Shown: positions 1 to 9,097, counted from the first letter of the stretch. The stretch: 64,000 nt of DNA from Rhodohalobacter sp. SW132 (GCF_003390325.1 NZ_QUOK01000001.1:806001-870000); one strand, 5' to 3'. Notes: generated by a model not told the origin, from the sequence alone. Translations and numbers: made by a program.

Positions 1-2
1 AT

Positions 3-647
3 ACACGGCTTTTTGGCAACCAACTCCGCGAAGAAGGCTACAAAGGATATTTTGAGCTCGACTTTTTGATTGATCAGGATAACGGGGAGGTCTATCTCGG
101 AGAGCTGAACCCAAGGATAACCGGGGCCAGCTCCATAACCAACCACGCTGTTTTTGCTCTGGCAGATGCCCCTCTTTTCCTCTTTCACCTCCTGGAATGG
201 ATGGATACCCCGTACGAGCTGAATGTAAAATCAATCAACAAAAGATGGGCACAGCCTGAAAATATCGATGACTGGAGCCAGCTTGTAATTAAGCACACCG
301 AAGATACGGTGGAATATATTACGGAAGCACCGCCATCCGGTATCTGGAAGAAGCAGAAAGACGGCACAATTAAATATGACCGAATGGACACTCACCGCCG
401 CGCCGTTGAAAAAGAAAATGAGGCATTTTTTCTTCGAATTACAGGGGAAGGAGATTATCTCTACGAAGGAGCTGATGTGGGAATCCTGGTAATGAGAGGC
501 CGTCTGATGACCGATGATTTCAAACTCACCAAACGGGCCAAGAGCTGGATCACGGCCATACAGGATCAATATAAAACCACGGAACCGGCGAGTACAGAAG
601 CTGAAAAGGAGAAAATCGCTGAGATTGCCGGGTTTAAAATGATGTAG
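3..647 (+). CDS. ATP-grasp domain protein, C-terminal part (5' end outside window)
   Basis: The reading frame is open from the window's first bases, so this is the 3' portion of a longer gene; the internal ATG at 66 is not the real start. The segment around residues GELNPRITGASS matches the end of an ATP-grasp catalytic core, where an Glu and Asn bind magnesium-ATP and a following Arg contacts phosphate. ATP-grasp enzymes ligate a carboxylate to an amine or thiol, or carboxylate biotin. After the core there is a tail of roughly 130 residues ending in a Lys/Glu-rich stretch. The substrate cannot be read from this fragment. It ends in a strong hairpin terminator and is followed about 100 bases later by a C45 acyltransferase-like gene on the same strand. 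Confidence 0.8.
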   Translation, partial: TRLFGNQLREEGYKGYFELDFLIDQDNGEVYLGELNPRITGASSITNHAVFALADAPLFLFHLLEWMDTPYELNVKSINKRWAQPENIDDWSQLVIKHTEDTVEYITEAPPSGIWKKQKDGTIKYDRMDTHRRAVEKENEAFFLRITGEGDYLYEGADVGILVMRGRLMTDDFKLTKRAKSWITAIQDQYKTTEPASTEAEKEKIAEIAGFKMM

Positions 648-660
648 GTTCTTCCCTAAT

Positions 661-693
661 CCTCCAAGGGTCTGAAACCCTTGGAGGGTTTTT
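661..693 (+). terminator. Rho-independent terminator after the ATP-grasp gene
   Basis: A 12-bp perfect stem (CCTCCAAGGGTC-type arm and its complement) with a short TGAA loop is followed by a T run, 13 bases after the stop codon. The same stem core recurs in the terminator at 36855-36888. Confidence 0.85.
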
Positions 694-750
694 ATTAAAT
701 AGATATCCATCAATTGTTTGTAGATTACGATCAAATCATACAGCAGTACT

Positions 751-1740
751 ATGTTAATTAAGATCAAATGTATTGACGAAGATAAACCCGGCAAAAAGTG
801 GGCGAAGGTGTTTAACAGAACCTGGCCCTATTACCGGGCATGGTATCTTCAGGAGGGATTTACCTCCAGGCCGGGATATCTGAGCTGCAAAAATGCGCTG
901 GACGAGTATATGCCGGAATTGTCGCTGATGTACGATCAGATCTGTGAGCTTGCAGGTGGCGGCGACGTGACCTCCCGGTATCTCTCTATGTGGAATCCTC
1001 CCGCTTTTATGAGCGGCTGCACACAAGTAGCATGGACCAAAAACACGCCGGCGCTAATCCGAAATTACGACTACAACCCAAAATGGTTTGAAGGCGTGAT
1101 GCTGAAAAGCAACTGGCTGCAGCCGGTGATGGGCGTCGGTGATTGCAACTGGGGTCTGCTGGATGGAATGAACGGCAGCGGACTGTGCGCATCATTGAAC
1201 TTTGGCGGGCGAAATGTAGTCGGTGAGGGTTTTGGTATTCCGCTGGTGATTCGCTACCTGCTCGAAACTTGTGAAAATGTTGAAGACGCAATAAGAGTAT
1301 TGGAACGAATCCCGGTTCATATGGCCTATAATGTTATGCTTATGGACCGTAATGGTGAATATGCAACTCTTTTCCTGGGTCCCGACCGTAAACCAGGCCT
1401 GATCACAAAGCAGGCGTGCACCAATCACCAGGAAGATATTGAGTGGCCCGAATATGCCAGGCAAACCCAAACCATTGAACGGCAAAAGGCTGCGGAAGAG
1501 TATTTGAATGATAAAAAGATGGACCTGGACTCCATTTGCAGAAAGTTTTTACAGCCGCCACTGCACCAGTTTGATGTTAAAAAATCGTTCGGTACGTTAT
1601 ACAGTGCAGCCTGGTTTCCTGAGACTGGCGAAGCGAAACTGTTTTGGAAAGGAAAAGAGCTCAATCAAAAATTTGAAGAGTTTAACGAACAGCAGATTAC
1701 TGTTCAAATAACCAAACAGGCCGAATCTTTGATTTATTGA
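751..1740 (+). CDS. C45 family autoproteolytic acyltransferase/hydrolase-like protein
   Basis: The 329-residue protein resembles the acyl-CoA:6-aminopenicillanate acyltransferase (AAT, peptidase C45) group of Ntn hydrolases. The expected nucleophile lies in SGCTQVAW (Cys90), followed by the family-typical IRNYDYNP segment. In this fold the Cys becomes the N-terminal nucleophile after self-cleavage, here predicted between Gly89 and Cys90, leaving a ~89-residue propeptide-like part. No signal peptide is visible, so it is probably cytoplasmic. The likely reaction is amide hydrolysis or acyl transfer; the substrate is unknown. It follows an ATP-grasp gene but a terminator lies between them, so co-transcription is not assured. 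Confidence 0.75.
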   Translation: MLIKIKCIDEDKPGKKWAKVFNRTWPYYRAWYLQEGFTSRPGYLSCKNALDEYMPELSLMYDQICELAGGGDVTSRYLSMWNPPAFMSGCTQVAWTKNTPALIRNYDYNPKWFEGVMLKSNWLQPVMGVGDCNWGLLDGMNGSGLCASLNFGGRNVVGEGFGIPLVIRYLLETCENVEDAIRVLERIPVHMAYNVMLMDRNGEYATLFLGPDRKPGLITKQACTNHQEDIEWPEYARQTQTIERQKAAEEYLNDKKMDLDSICRKFLQPPLHQFDVKKSFGTLYSAAWFPETGEAKLFWKGKELNQKFEEFNEQQITVQITKQAESLIY

Positions 1741-2198
1741 TATTTCGGTTACTATTTTTGCTTGAAGTTGAAAATGTAAATTTGATGATAAAAGTCCCCT
1801 CTCGAGAGGGTGTGAGGAAATACTTAATCAAAGATATCGGCCATTTATTTTTACCACGAAGACGCAAAGCCACGAGGGTACACGAAGTATAAAAAGATCA
1901 AATTACTAACCTTCGTGATTCTTCGTGTCATCGTGACTTCGTGGCCAAATAGAAGGAGTTTTTTAAATACTTGTTGATTTATTTTCTCACAGCCTTTAGA
2001 AAAGGGCATCTCTTTTATCCCGCACCAGCTGATGTTTTTCCAGTCCCGACTATTGGGGCGAGAATGAGGGGGATGTCCATCAGCAGCGACTAAAATCTTT
2101 GGACTTGGCTCATACAAAAGAGTCCATCCTTTGAATCCCTCAGAAAGCAGCGAAAGACCAAGAAAACTAACTCAACCATTTAAACCCAAATACACGCC
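1741..2198. other. 458-bp intergenic region without a recognisable gene
   Basis: It contains a perfect palindrome CCCTCTCGAGAGGG near 1798-1811 and the long imperfect inverted repeat at 1854-1944 described separately. The open frames here read through the repeat and have no recognisable domain. The rest shows nothing clear apart from the leader of the aldehyde dehydrogenase gene. Confidence 0.6.
1854..1944. repeat. Imperfect inverted repeat, two 34-base arms (CCACGAAG type)
   Basis: The left arm at 1854-1887 begins CCACGAAGACGCAAAG and the right arm at 1911-1944 ends GTGACTTCGTGG; the right arm's complement matches the left at most positions. A 23-base AT-rich centre separates them. Each arm is itself built from shorter CACGAAG-like motifs. 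This type of motif is common between genes in many bacteria and has no established function known to me. Confidence 0.7.
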
Positions 2199-3563
2199 AT
2201 GGAATTCAAAAGCACCAATCCCCACAACGGCAAAGAAATAGCAACCTACAAAGAGCATACTGAAAAGGAAGTAAATGCGATTCTTGAGAAGTCGAAGGTA
2301 GCGTTTGAAACCTGGAGAGAAGTCCCGATTAAAGAGCGATGCAAGCTGCTGGTTAATGCCGCGGGCGTACTCAGAAACAATGTGGATACATATGCTGAAA
2401 CCATGACCCTGGAAATGGGCAAACCGATCAGCGAGGCAAAAGGAGAGATAGAGAAATGTGCTTGGGTGTGCGAGTTTTATGCTGAAAACGCTGAACGTTT
2501 TTTGGCCGATGAGATTATTAAAACGGATGCTTCGGAGAGTTTTGTCAGTCACGATCCTATTGGAACCGTACTGGCTATAATGCCGTGGAATTTCCCTTAC
2601 TGGCAGGTGTTCCGTTTCGCCGCGCCAACTCTTGCCGCAGGAAATACTGCTCTGCTGAAACATGCCTCTAACGTATTTGGATGCGCCACGCATATTGAAG
2701 AGATACTCCTGGAAGCCGGTTTTCCGGATGGCGTTTTTCAAAACCTGTTTATCCATCACGATAAATCAGAGAGCATTATTTCAAACGATATTGTAAAAGC
2801 GTTGACACTCACCGGAAGTGAGCGGGCCGGTAAATCAGTGGGTGCGCTTGCCGGGAAGTACCTGAAGAAATCAGTTCTGGAACTTGGCGGCAGCAACGCT
2901 TTTATCGTTCTGGAAGATGCAGATATGGATCAGGCCGTAAAAACCGGCATCAAAGCCCGGATGATGAACAGCGGACAGAGCTGCATCGCGGCTAAAAGAT
3001 TCATCCTGGTGGGTGATGCGTACGACAAATTTCTGCCCGCTTTTATTGATGGCGTGAAGGATATCAAAAAAGGAGAACCGACAGATGATTCCACAGAAAT
3101 CGGACCGCTTGCACGGAAAGACCTGGCGGATGAGGTTCATAAACAGGTTCAAAAGTCAGTTGACCAGGGAGCAAAAATTGAAACCGGCGGAAATCAGGAG
3201 AATGCTTTCTATGAGCCTACGGTACTGACCGGTGTAAAGCCGGGTATGCCGGCGTTTGATGAAGAAACCTTCGGCCCGGTCGCCGCTATTATCCGCGCCG
3301 AAGATGAGGATGAAGCATTGGAACTGGCGGCGAATTCCCAGTACGGCCTGGGGGTATCCCTCTTTACATCAGATATCGAAAACGCCCGCAGGCATATCGG
3401 AAGGGCACCTGACGGCGCATTTTTTATCAATGAACTGGTCAAATCCGATCCGCGACTGCCGTTCGGAGGCACCGGCAAATCGGGATATGGCCGGGAACTC
3501 TCCCGCGAAGGCATTCACGAGTTTGTGAATAAGAAGACGGTTTATATCAAATCAAACAAATAA
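2199..3563 (+). CDS. NAD(P)-dependent succinate-semialdehyde dehydrogenase
   Basis: The 454-residue protein is a full-length aldehyde dehydrogenase of the GabD/YneI-like short branch. The PWNFPYWQ motif of the cofactor-binding face, the general base Glu228 in LELGGSN and the catalytic Cys262 in [10 protein letters not shown] are all present, as is [10 protein letters not shown] near residue 355. It should oxidise succinate semialdehyde to succinate in the cytoplasm, linking GABA breakdown to the TCA cycle; family members also act on related aldehydes. It stands alone, with no transaminase next to it, and its end is close to the convergent DUF411 gene. Confidence 0.9.
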   Translation: MEFKSTNPHNGKEIATYKEHTEKEVNAILEKSKVAFETWREVPIKERCKLLVNAAGVLRNNVDTYAETMTLEMGKPISEAKGEIEKCAWVCEFYAENAERFLADEIIKTDASESFVSHDPIGTVLAIMPWNFPYWQVFRFAAPTLAAGNTALLKHASNVFGCATHIEEILLEAGFPDGVFQNLFIHHDKSESIISNDIVKALTLTGSERAGKSVGALAGKYLKKSVLELGGSNAFIVLEDADMDQAVKTGIKARMMNSGQSCIAAKRFILVGDAYDKFLPAFIDGVKDIKKGEPTDDSTEIGPLARKDLADEVHKQVQKSVDQGAKIETGGNQENAFYEPTVLTGVKPGMPAFDEETFGPVAAIIRAEDEDEALELAANSQYGLGVSLFTSDIENARRHIGRAPDGAFFINELVKSDPRLPFGGTGKSGYGRELSREGIHEFVNKKTVYIKSNK

Positions 3564-3596
3564 CCCATTTCATGTAATCCAGGAATGCGGATTGTA

Positions 3597-4103
3597 TCAG
3601 TTGTGAACGGCATAAACACTCATATTTTCCGCATCATCAAATAAAATCACCTGGTATTCGCGATCCACGGGCTGATCCATTCCGGGAGCATTTGCCGGCA
3701 TCCCTGGCGCTGAAATACCGATCGCATCTGGCCGTTCAGCGAGCATTCGCCGGATATCTTCCACCGGAACGTGGCCTTCAACCACGTAGCCGTCAACAAT
3801 TGCAGTGTGGCATGATCGGAGCCTCGGGGGAATATTCATCTCGTTTTTTATGCTGTGCGGGTCATCAAGCAGTTCATCTTTCACAGTCACCCCGTTTTTC
3901 TCAAGGTAATCTGCCCAGCGCACGCAGCACATGCATCCCTCCCCATGGTACATGGTGAGTGTAATTTCACCGTCATATAATTCCGTTTCAATTGTTTCCG
4001 TATCCTGCGAACTATTCGTATCACCGGAAAACATGTAGCTCCAGAATACAAAGCTGACCAAAATTAATGCAGCGGCAAATATATAAAATGACTTGTTTTT
4101 CAT
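3597..4103 (-). CDS. DUF411 domain protein, putative envelope copper-binding protein
   Basis: An uncleaved or signal-like hydrophobic segment covers residues 5-24, so the rest is predicted outside the inner membrane. The DUF411 domain starts around residue 47 with MYHGEGCMCCVRW; the family normally has a CxCC-type cluster here, and this protein has Cys57, Cys59 and Cys60 plus Met58. A second conserved Cys-His pair sits in RSCHTAIVDGYVVEGHVP. DUF411 proteins are often encoded with copper-resistance genes, and metal binding is an inference from these thiols. The segment after about residue 120 (Met/Pro-rich, PGMPANAPGM) is an extra tail. It converges on the aldehyde dehydrogenase gene. Confidence 0.8.
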   Translation of the reverse strand: MKNKSFYIFAAALILVSFVFWSYMFSGDTNSSQDTETIETELYDGEITLTMYHGEGCMCCVRWADYLEKNGVTVKDELLDDPHSIKNEMNIPPRLRSCHTAIVDGYVVEGHVPVEDIRRMLAERPDAIGISAPGMPANAPGMDQPVDREYQVILFDDAENMSVYAVHN

Positions 4104-4691
4104 AATCTCATTGAATTGGGTTAATTCATCAAAATAAGGGGAATTCGTTAGATTTATGTGAATTCCTGAAAAAAGAAATGTCTTTTAAAACAACGAAACG
4201 CTTTAGAATCAATTCTTCGTATACATCATATACATCTTAAAACTGAAAATTGTATTTCAACATAGTACTCATTAGAAGTGAAGCTTAAAATACAGTGTAC
4301 GTGAAAAGAAATGGGTGCTGATTCTGTTTTCATACCCCCATAACTTTTTGGCTTATGAGGAGTGTATGTTAGGTTTTGGAGTATCCCACTTTTATCTATT
4401 TCAGAGAAATTTTCGACAATCCTATACAAGATTCAAAAGGGCTTTGCAAAACCAGGGATTTTATCATAGTTCAAGACCAGAGTGGAATCGGAACCGGAGC
4501 GTATGTACAATACGTGAGGATTTCGATTCCACGATAACGCCGAAATTTGACGAAAGCACAGTTTTGCAAAGCCCTCTTCAATTAAAGAAACAATTTATAA
4601 TCATTCCTATATAAAAGGTTGTTGAATGAAAAACAAGACAGAACCGTTAAGGTAAACTAAACTAATCATTAATAATCAAACGGGAGCTAAA
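4104..4691. other. 588-bp intergenic region holding a MITE-like element
   Basis: Apart from the inverted-repeat element at 4438-4575, I see only AT-rich sequence and the leader of the dodecin gene. The frames open through it have no recognisable protein and cross the element. Confidence 0.6.
4438..4575. mobile_element. 138-bp MITE-like element with perfect 15-bp terminal inverted repeats
   Basis: The left end at 4438-4452 reads AGGGCTTTGCAAAAC and the right end at 4561-4575 is its exact reverse complement. Inside there is a second, nested dyad: GGAATCG near 4482 pairs with CGATTCC near 4524 around CGTATGTACAATACG. There is no coding capacity. TTCAA occurs one base outside each end (4432-4436 and 4577-4581), which would fit a 5-bp target duplication if the element is one base longer at each side. 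It is probably a non-autonomous derivative of an insertion sequence; the parent family is not identified. Confidence 0.65.
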
Positions 4692-4895
4692 ATGGCAATT
4701 ACAAAAGTAATAGAAGTGATAGCAAGTTCAGAGAAAAGTTTTGACGATGCGACAAATAATGTCCTTAAAGAGGCGTCAAAATCGGTAAATAATATCGAAT
4801 CGATCTACATTAAAGAGATGAATGCAAATGTAGAAAATAACAAAATCGTATCGTATGGTGTGAATGCAAAAGTTTCATTTAAAGTGAGCAAATGA
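4692..4895 (+). CDS. Dodecin family flavin-binding protein
   Basis: The 67-residue protein has the length and pattern of dodecin: a beta strand, one amphipathic helix (residues about 15-30, SFDDATNNVLKEASKSV) and two more strands ending in a Lys-rich tip. Dodecins assemble as hollow dodecamers that store or buffer riboflavin, FMN or lumichrome in the cytoplasm. The usual flavin-stacking Trp in the second strand seems to be replaced by an Ile/Tyr stretch (ESIYIKEM), so binding specificity may differ from the archaeal type. A GGGAG ribosome-binding site lies just upstream and a terminator follows at once, so it is a single-gene unit. Confidence 0.88.
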   Translation: MAITKVIEVIASSEKSFDDATNNVLKEASKSVNNIESIYIKEMNANVENNKIVSYGVNAKVSFKVSK

Positions 4896-4935
4896 TTTGT
4901 GTTCTTCATCTAAATAGAAAGCTTTAAAATTTCCA

Positions 4936-4963
4936 GGCTCGGTGAGTTCTCACCGGGCTTTTT
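4936..4963 (+). terminator. Rho-independent terminator after dodecin
   Basis: CGGTGA and TCACCG form a stem extended by GGCT/GGGCT bases around a GTTC loop, followed by five Ts. It separates dodecin from the RNase J gene that begins 18 bases later. Confidence 0.75.
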
Positions 4964-4981
4964 AATTTAAAAAGAGATTTT

Positions 4982-6295
4982 ATGAAGATATATACAATTG
5001 GAGGGTACAACGAAGTTGGAAAAAACATGACCGCCATTGAGGTCAGGGATGAAATCGTCATCCTCGATATGGGATACGATATGGAAGAGCTGATTGACAT
5101 GGAAAGCGAGGCTGAATCATCCGCTACGAAAAATTTGATCCACTCCGGAGTAATACCCAATGATAAAGAGATTTACCAACAGCGCGAGAAAGTAAAAGGG
5201 ATTATTATTGGCCATGGCCACCTCGATCATGTTGGCGCCGTAGCTAAAATGGCCGGCTCGTATAATTGCCCGATTTTTGCCTCACCCTATACAATGAAGA
5301 TCGTGGAAGAACAGATCAGGCAGGACGACAAGGGTGTAAAAAACGAAAGAGTTGTGCTGATGCCGGGAAACATTCACAATCTTACCTCGAACTTTGCCAT
5401 TGAGTTTGTGAAAGTAACCCATTCAATTCCCGATACCATGCTAACTATTCTCCATACACCGGAGGGACGAGTTGCATACGGTCTCGATTTCCGGATCGAC
5501 AGAAAACCTGTTTTGGGCGAGACAGTTGACTTTGACCGTCTGAATGAACTTGGCAGCGAGGGTGTAAAAGTTTTGATTGGAGATTCCACCCGTGCAGGTG
5601 ATCAGGGGACAAGCTCCACCGAATCGGCTGTAAAAGAGCAGCTGTCCTATACACTCGATCAAATCTATGGGGAGCAGTCAGCCGTTGTGGTTACTACGTT
5701 TTCATCTCACATCGAACGGCTTAAAAGTATTCTGGAGGCAAATGCCGGACGGCGGAAGGTTGCCTTTATTGGCCGGTCATTAAAAGATTACACTCTGCCC
5801 GCCCGCGATCTCGGGTATATAGATTTAAAGAATGTTAAAATGGCCAGCTATCGCGATGAGGTGAATGATCTGTTTGAGAAAATTACCGAAAACAGGGAAA
5901 ATTGGCTGATTGTGTGTACCGGCAATCAGGGAGAAAGCCGGTCTGTTCTCGAAAAACTTTCAAATGATCGTTATGAGTTTCGTCTTCAGGCCGGAGACCA
6001 TGTTGTGTTCTCTACCTCAACCATTCCAACGCTGATTAACATGGCTGATCGGTACAGGCTGGAACGTAACTTGAAAAACAAAAAGGTAACGCTGCACATG
6101 GATATTCACGCATCAGGCCACGGGCACCGTGAGGATCTGCGTCTTCTAATACAGACACTTAAGCCGGAGATCATGATACCTGCTCACGGAGATATCCAGA
6201 AGCTTGCTGAGCACGCCACAATTGCGCAGGAAGAGGGGTACATTTTAAATCAAAATCTCTTTATATGTGAAAACGGAAACGTTCTTGAGTTTTAG
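4982..6295 (+). CDS. Ribonuclease J-type beta-CASP metallo-beta-lactamase nuclease (short form)
   Basis: At 437 residues this is close to archaeal RNase J, lacking the C-terminal domain of the ~555-residue Bacillus enzyme. The zinc-binding motif HGHLDH is at residues 78-83, further metal ligands are in VTHSIPDT and YGLDFRID, and the beta-CASP end motifs include HASGHGH and the C-terminal PAHGD. Such enzymes are 5'-3' exo- and endoribonucleases acting in RNA decay and processing. The start is supported by the dense MKIYTIGGYNEVGKN strand that opens the fold. It follows the dodecin terminator and converges on a lipoprotein gene. Endonuclease-only activity or DNA action cannot be excluded. Confidence 0.88.
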   Translation: MKIYTIGGYNEVGKNMTAIEVRDEIVILDMGYDMEELIDMESEAESSATKNLIHSGVIPNDKEIYQQREKVKGIIIGHGHLDHVGAVAKMAGSYNCPIFASPYTMKIVEEQIRQDDKGVKNERVVLMPGNIHNLTSNFAIEFVKVTHSIPDTMLTILHTPEGRVAYGLDFRIDRKPVLGETVDFDRLNELGSEGVKVLIGDSTRAGDQGTSSTESAVKEQLSYTLDQIYGEQSAVVVTTFSSHIERLKSILEANAGRRKVAFIGRSLKDYTLPARDLGYIDLKNVKMASYRDEVNDLFEKITENRENWLIVCTGNQGESRSVLEKLSNDRYEFRLQAGDHVVFSTSTIPTLINMADRYRLERNLKNKKVTLHMDIHASGHGHREDLRLLIQTLKPEIMIPAHGDIQKLAEHATIAQEEGYILNQNLFICENGNVLEF

Positions 6296-6319
6296 TGAGG
6301 TAAGAATCAGCTTCCAAAT

Positions 6320-6904
6320 CTAATCTTGAATACACCGTACGTTAAAACCATAATCTTTTTGGACCCGCCGCTGCCGGGTTTCATCACTCATGTTATAAAT
6401 AGCCAGGTTCCAGGCTGATTCCGCCGGACCTGCAGTTTCATCCATTTCTGTTTCTGTCCCTGACCAATACACACCCACGTTCCCCACCTCCTCAAAGGAT
6501 TCTTCTGTTGATCTGTAACCGCCTAATGCCAGTCCTAAATGTTCGCTTGATTTAAGTGCAGCCCCTGCATGTTCAATTCCACCAAGGTTATCAACCATCG
6601 TAGAGTTTTCCTGGTGAGTAGGTAAGCGCCAGCCATTGGGACAAGAATTAACTGCTGAATTCCAGTTGTACAACCTGCCAAATTCATCCGCATGTGCAGA
6701 GCTGTTTTCATAGCTCCAGCTACCATCGGATGCGAAATTCAGATTTTCTCCCATCCAGACCTGATTCCCATATTCGAAAAGTTGGTATGTTTTACCATCT
6801 CTTTCATCAGTAAAAGCAGTCATCTCATCATCCTTACTGCATGAGATGTTTATAACTGCCATAAAGAGAATAGAAAATACCAGTGTTGATTTAATCTTTT
6901 CCAT
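6320..6904 (-). CDS. FISUMP-domain lipoprotein
   Basis: The N-terminus has a lipoprotein signal peptide ending in the lipobox INISC, so the mature protein is predicted to be lipidated and facing the envelope or surface. The remaining ~170 residues are one Fibrobacter succinogenes major paralogous domain: DGKTYQLFEYGNQVWMGENL, then GRLYNWNSAV and CPNGWRLPT, ending with FNVRCIQD. Two cysteines, in CPNGWRLP and VRCIQ, are typical of the domain. FISUMP proteins are abundant secreted proteins of Bacteroidota relatives; their role is not established and surface attachment is a guess. The gene stands alone between convergent RNase J and a DoxX-like gene. Confidence 0.85.
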   Translation of the reverse strand: MEKIKSTLVFSILFMAVINISCSKDDEMTAFTDERDGKTYQLFEYGNQVWMGENLNFASDGSWSYENSSAHADEFGRLYNWNSAVNSCPNGWRLPTHQENSTMVDNLGGIEHAGAALKSSEHLGLALGGYRSTEESFEEVGNVGVYWSGTETEMDETAGPAESAWNLAIYNMSDETRQRRVQKDYGFNVRCIQD

Positions 6905-7182
6905 AGAAACTGTGTTGAGTCAGCGCTCAATTGTCTTTTATTATGGATGGGCGGCGTGCCTTGTGGAAATGAAGTTCTAATGTGATTCATAGCCACGCGG
7001 CCCCTTTACTCATTAAAGGCTTTATCATTCTGCCCCCTGGGATCCGGGAAATCAAACATTTATCCGGAATAATCGGTTGACACGACAGCAGCCTTTGTTC
7101 TCTATAAAATCTACATGAGATTTGATAAAAAGCAAGTCCCGGGTATTTTCCCGCCTATTACATACACTAAAAAGCAGCCTCT

Positions 7183-7614
7183 CTATTTCACGGAAAATCC
7201 CCTGTCGATACCGAAGTAGTCGTAACGGGTGTTAAAGAGCAAAAAGCCTACGGCGATCACGTAGAGAAGGATATTGGCAACGGTGCCGTAACTCTGCTGA
7301 AGAAGCTGACCAAAGGTAAGGGATGCCAGCAAAATTCCCATCGTAAGCAGCGCCCAGCGGGTTTTCCAGCCGAGGACAAGGAGAACGCCAATAACCAGTT
7401 CAGTCAGTACAACCACAAACCCGAAGATGTAGACGAACGGACCGGGCAGAAAGGTGTCGGCAAAACCGTCTGCCATTCCGGAAGCAAATTCATTGATTTC
7501 GGGGAGCCGAACCAGGCTTCGTCCCAGCATATTAATACCGAGAACAAAACGGAGGATGGCAAATCCCATTCGGCGGTCAAGAGTTGTGGCAGAATCTGGT
7601 TGAGTAAGTTTCAT
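7183..7614 (-). CDS. DoxX-like integral membrane protein
   Basis: The 143-residue protein has four predicted membrane helices (around residues 17-33, 60-82, 85-105 and 112-130), the architecture of the DoxX/DoxD-like family. Relatives are small quinone-associated or redox-related membrane proteins, but most are uncharacterised. No catalytic motif can be pointed to. The nearest neighbours are a beta-CASP nuclease gene on the same strand, with a ~106-bp gap, and a lipoprotein; neither hints at a role. Confidence 0.7.
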   Translation of the reverse strand: MKLTQPDSATTLDRRMGFAILRFVLGINMLGRSLVRLPEINEFASGMADGFADTFLPGPFVYIFGFVVVLTELVIGVLLVLGWKTRWALLTMGILLASLTFGQLLQQSYGTVANILLYVIAVGFLLFNTRYDYFGIDRGFSVK

Positions 7615-7720
7615 AAAAGTTTAGAACTTTGGTTGGGTTGTTCTTTGTTGCCAGATAAACGTAGTAAATGTAATAAAAAAAAGATGTTAATTATCGTCAC
7701 AAATCCCGAACCTCCAATAA

Positions 7721-9097
7721 TCAGACTTCTAATTCTTCAATTTCAAAAAGGTTGGGAGTCTTTACATCCCAGCCGTACGTATTCGTGAGTATGGTTTTTA
7801 AAGCACGGCGAGCTTCCTGTTCACCGTGTACCAGGTAGACGGCCTGCGGTCTGTTTTTGAGCCCTGATACCCATTCTGTCAACTCCTGCTGATCAGCGTG
7901 GCCCGAGAGGCCCTGAAGCATTTCAATCTTCGCATTCACACGATGCATCTTTCCAAAAAATTTAATCTCTTTAGCTCCATCCAGAAGTTGTCGTCCCCGT
8001 GTTCCCTCTGCCTGGTAACCCGCAAGCAGCACTGTGGTCTCCTGTTTTTTGAGATAGACTTTCAGATAGCTGAGTACACGTCCGCCGGTTACCATACCGC
8101 TTCCGGCGATGATGATTTTCGGCTCCGGGTTTTCAATGATCTCCCAGGTTTCGCGGTAGGATTGTACCATATGAATCCTGCGGGAGATCTCCATGCAGGT
8201 ATCTTCATCCAGTTTATGCCAGTCGTGATATTTTCTGAACACAGAATAGGCATCAATCCCCATCGGACTATCTAGTATAACGGGAAGTGAACCGGGAAGC
8301 TTTCCTTCTTTGTGTAGCCGCCATATCAGGTAAATCAACAGCTGGGCCCGCTCCACAGCAAAGCTTGGAATGATTAGTGTGCCGTTTTTTCGAACCGTTT
8401 CTTCAATGATACTCAGTAGTTTTTCAGAAACACTGTTTTCTGAATGGAGCCGATCACCGTAGGTGCTTTCCAAGACAAGAACATCTGCTTTGTCCGGTTT
8501 TTTGGGATCAAACAGCAGCGGGTCAGCAGATCTGCCCACATCACCCGAAAAAACAATTCGCTTACCTGATATCTCAAGCTCAATAAATGTGGCACCAATT
8601 ATGTGGCCGCTATATTGAAACCTGATGTTGATTTGGTCATCAATTGTAATCCATTCACCTTCCGGTTTTGGCCGGAACAGGGGAAGTGTCTTCTCCACAT
8701 CAAGAAGATTATACAGAGGTTTGGCCGGTTTGTGTTTTGTAAAGCCATCTTTGTTGGCCCGTTCAGCATCCTCCTCCTGAATTTTGGCGCTGTCGTGCAG
8801 GATGATTTCAGCAATGTTCAGCGTAGGCGCAGTAACCCAAACCGGTCCTCTGAAACCCATGTTTACCAGACGTGGAAGAAAGCCGATGTGATCTGCGTGC
8901 CCGTGTGTCAGCAGCACGATGTCGATGTCGGCAGCATTCACCGGAAGCTGCTGCCAGTTCAGCTCGCGAAGCTCTTTAATGCCCTGAAACATACCGCAGT
9001 CGATCAGGATTTTTTTGTTAGGCAGTTCAAGCAGGTATTTGGAACCGGTAACCGTTCCGGAAGCACCGAGGAAATGGATGTTTGCTGAAAAACTCAT
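7721..9097 (-). CDS. Beta-CASP/RMMBL metallo-beta-lactamase nuclease (CPSF-like)
   Basis: The 458-residue protein has the full set of a bacterial CPSF73/Ysh1-like enzyme: zinc motif HGHADH at residues 65-70, VFSGDVG for the next ligand, the beta-CASP ESTYGDR region, SGMVTGGRVLSYL, and an RMMBL part with GLSGHADQ and LVHGE. Such proteins are predicted to cut or trim RNA, exo- or endonucleolytically. Its ATG overlaps the stop of the upstream ATP-cone/restriction-endonuclease gene by four bases (ATGA), so the two are translationally coupled. It is a different lineage from the RNase J at 4982-6295. Confidence 0.88.
   Translation of the reverse strand: MSFSANIHFLGASGTVTGSKYLLELPNKKILIDCGMFQGIKELRELNWQQLPVNAADIDIVLLTHGHADHIGFLPRLVNMGFRGPVWVTAPTLNIAEIILHDSAKIQEEDAERANKDGFTKHKPAKPLYNLLDVEKTLPLFRPKPEGEWITIDDQINIRFQYSGHIIGATFIELEISGKRIVFSGDVGRSADPLLFDPKKPDKADVLVLESTYGDRLHSENSVSEKLLSIIEETVRKNGTLIIPSFAVERAQLLIYLIWRLHKEGKLPGSLPVILDSPMGIDAYSVFRKYHDWHKLDEDTCMEISRRIHMVQSYRETWEIIENPEPKIIIAGSGMVTGGRVLSYLKVYLKKQETTVLLAGYQAEGTRGRQLLDGAKEIKFFGKMHRVNAKIEMLQGLSGHADQQELTEWVSGLKNRPQAVYLVHGEQEARRALKTILTNTYGWDVKTPNLFEIEELEV

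Noticed and set aside
4315-4614. 99-codon open frame across the MITE-like element
   Set aside because: The frame crosses both ends of the element and has no similarity to a known protein.
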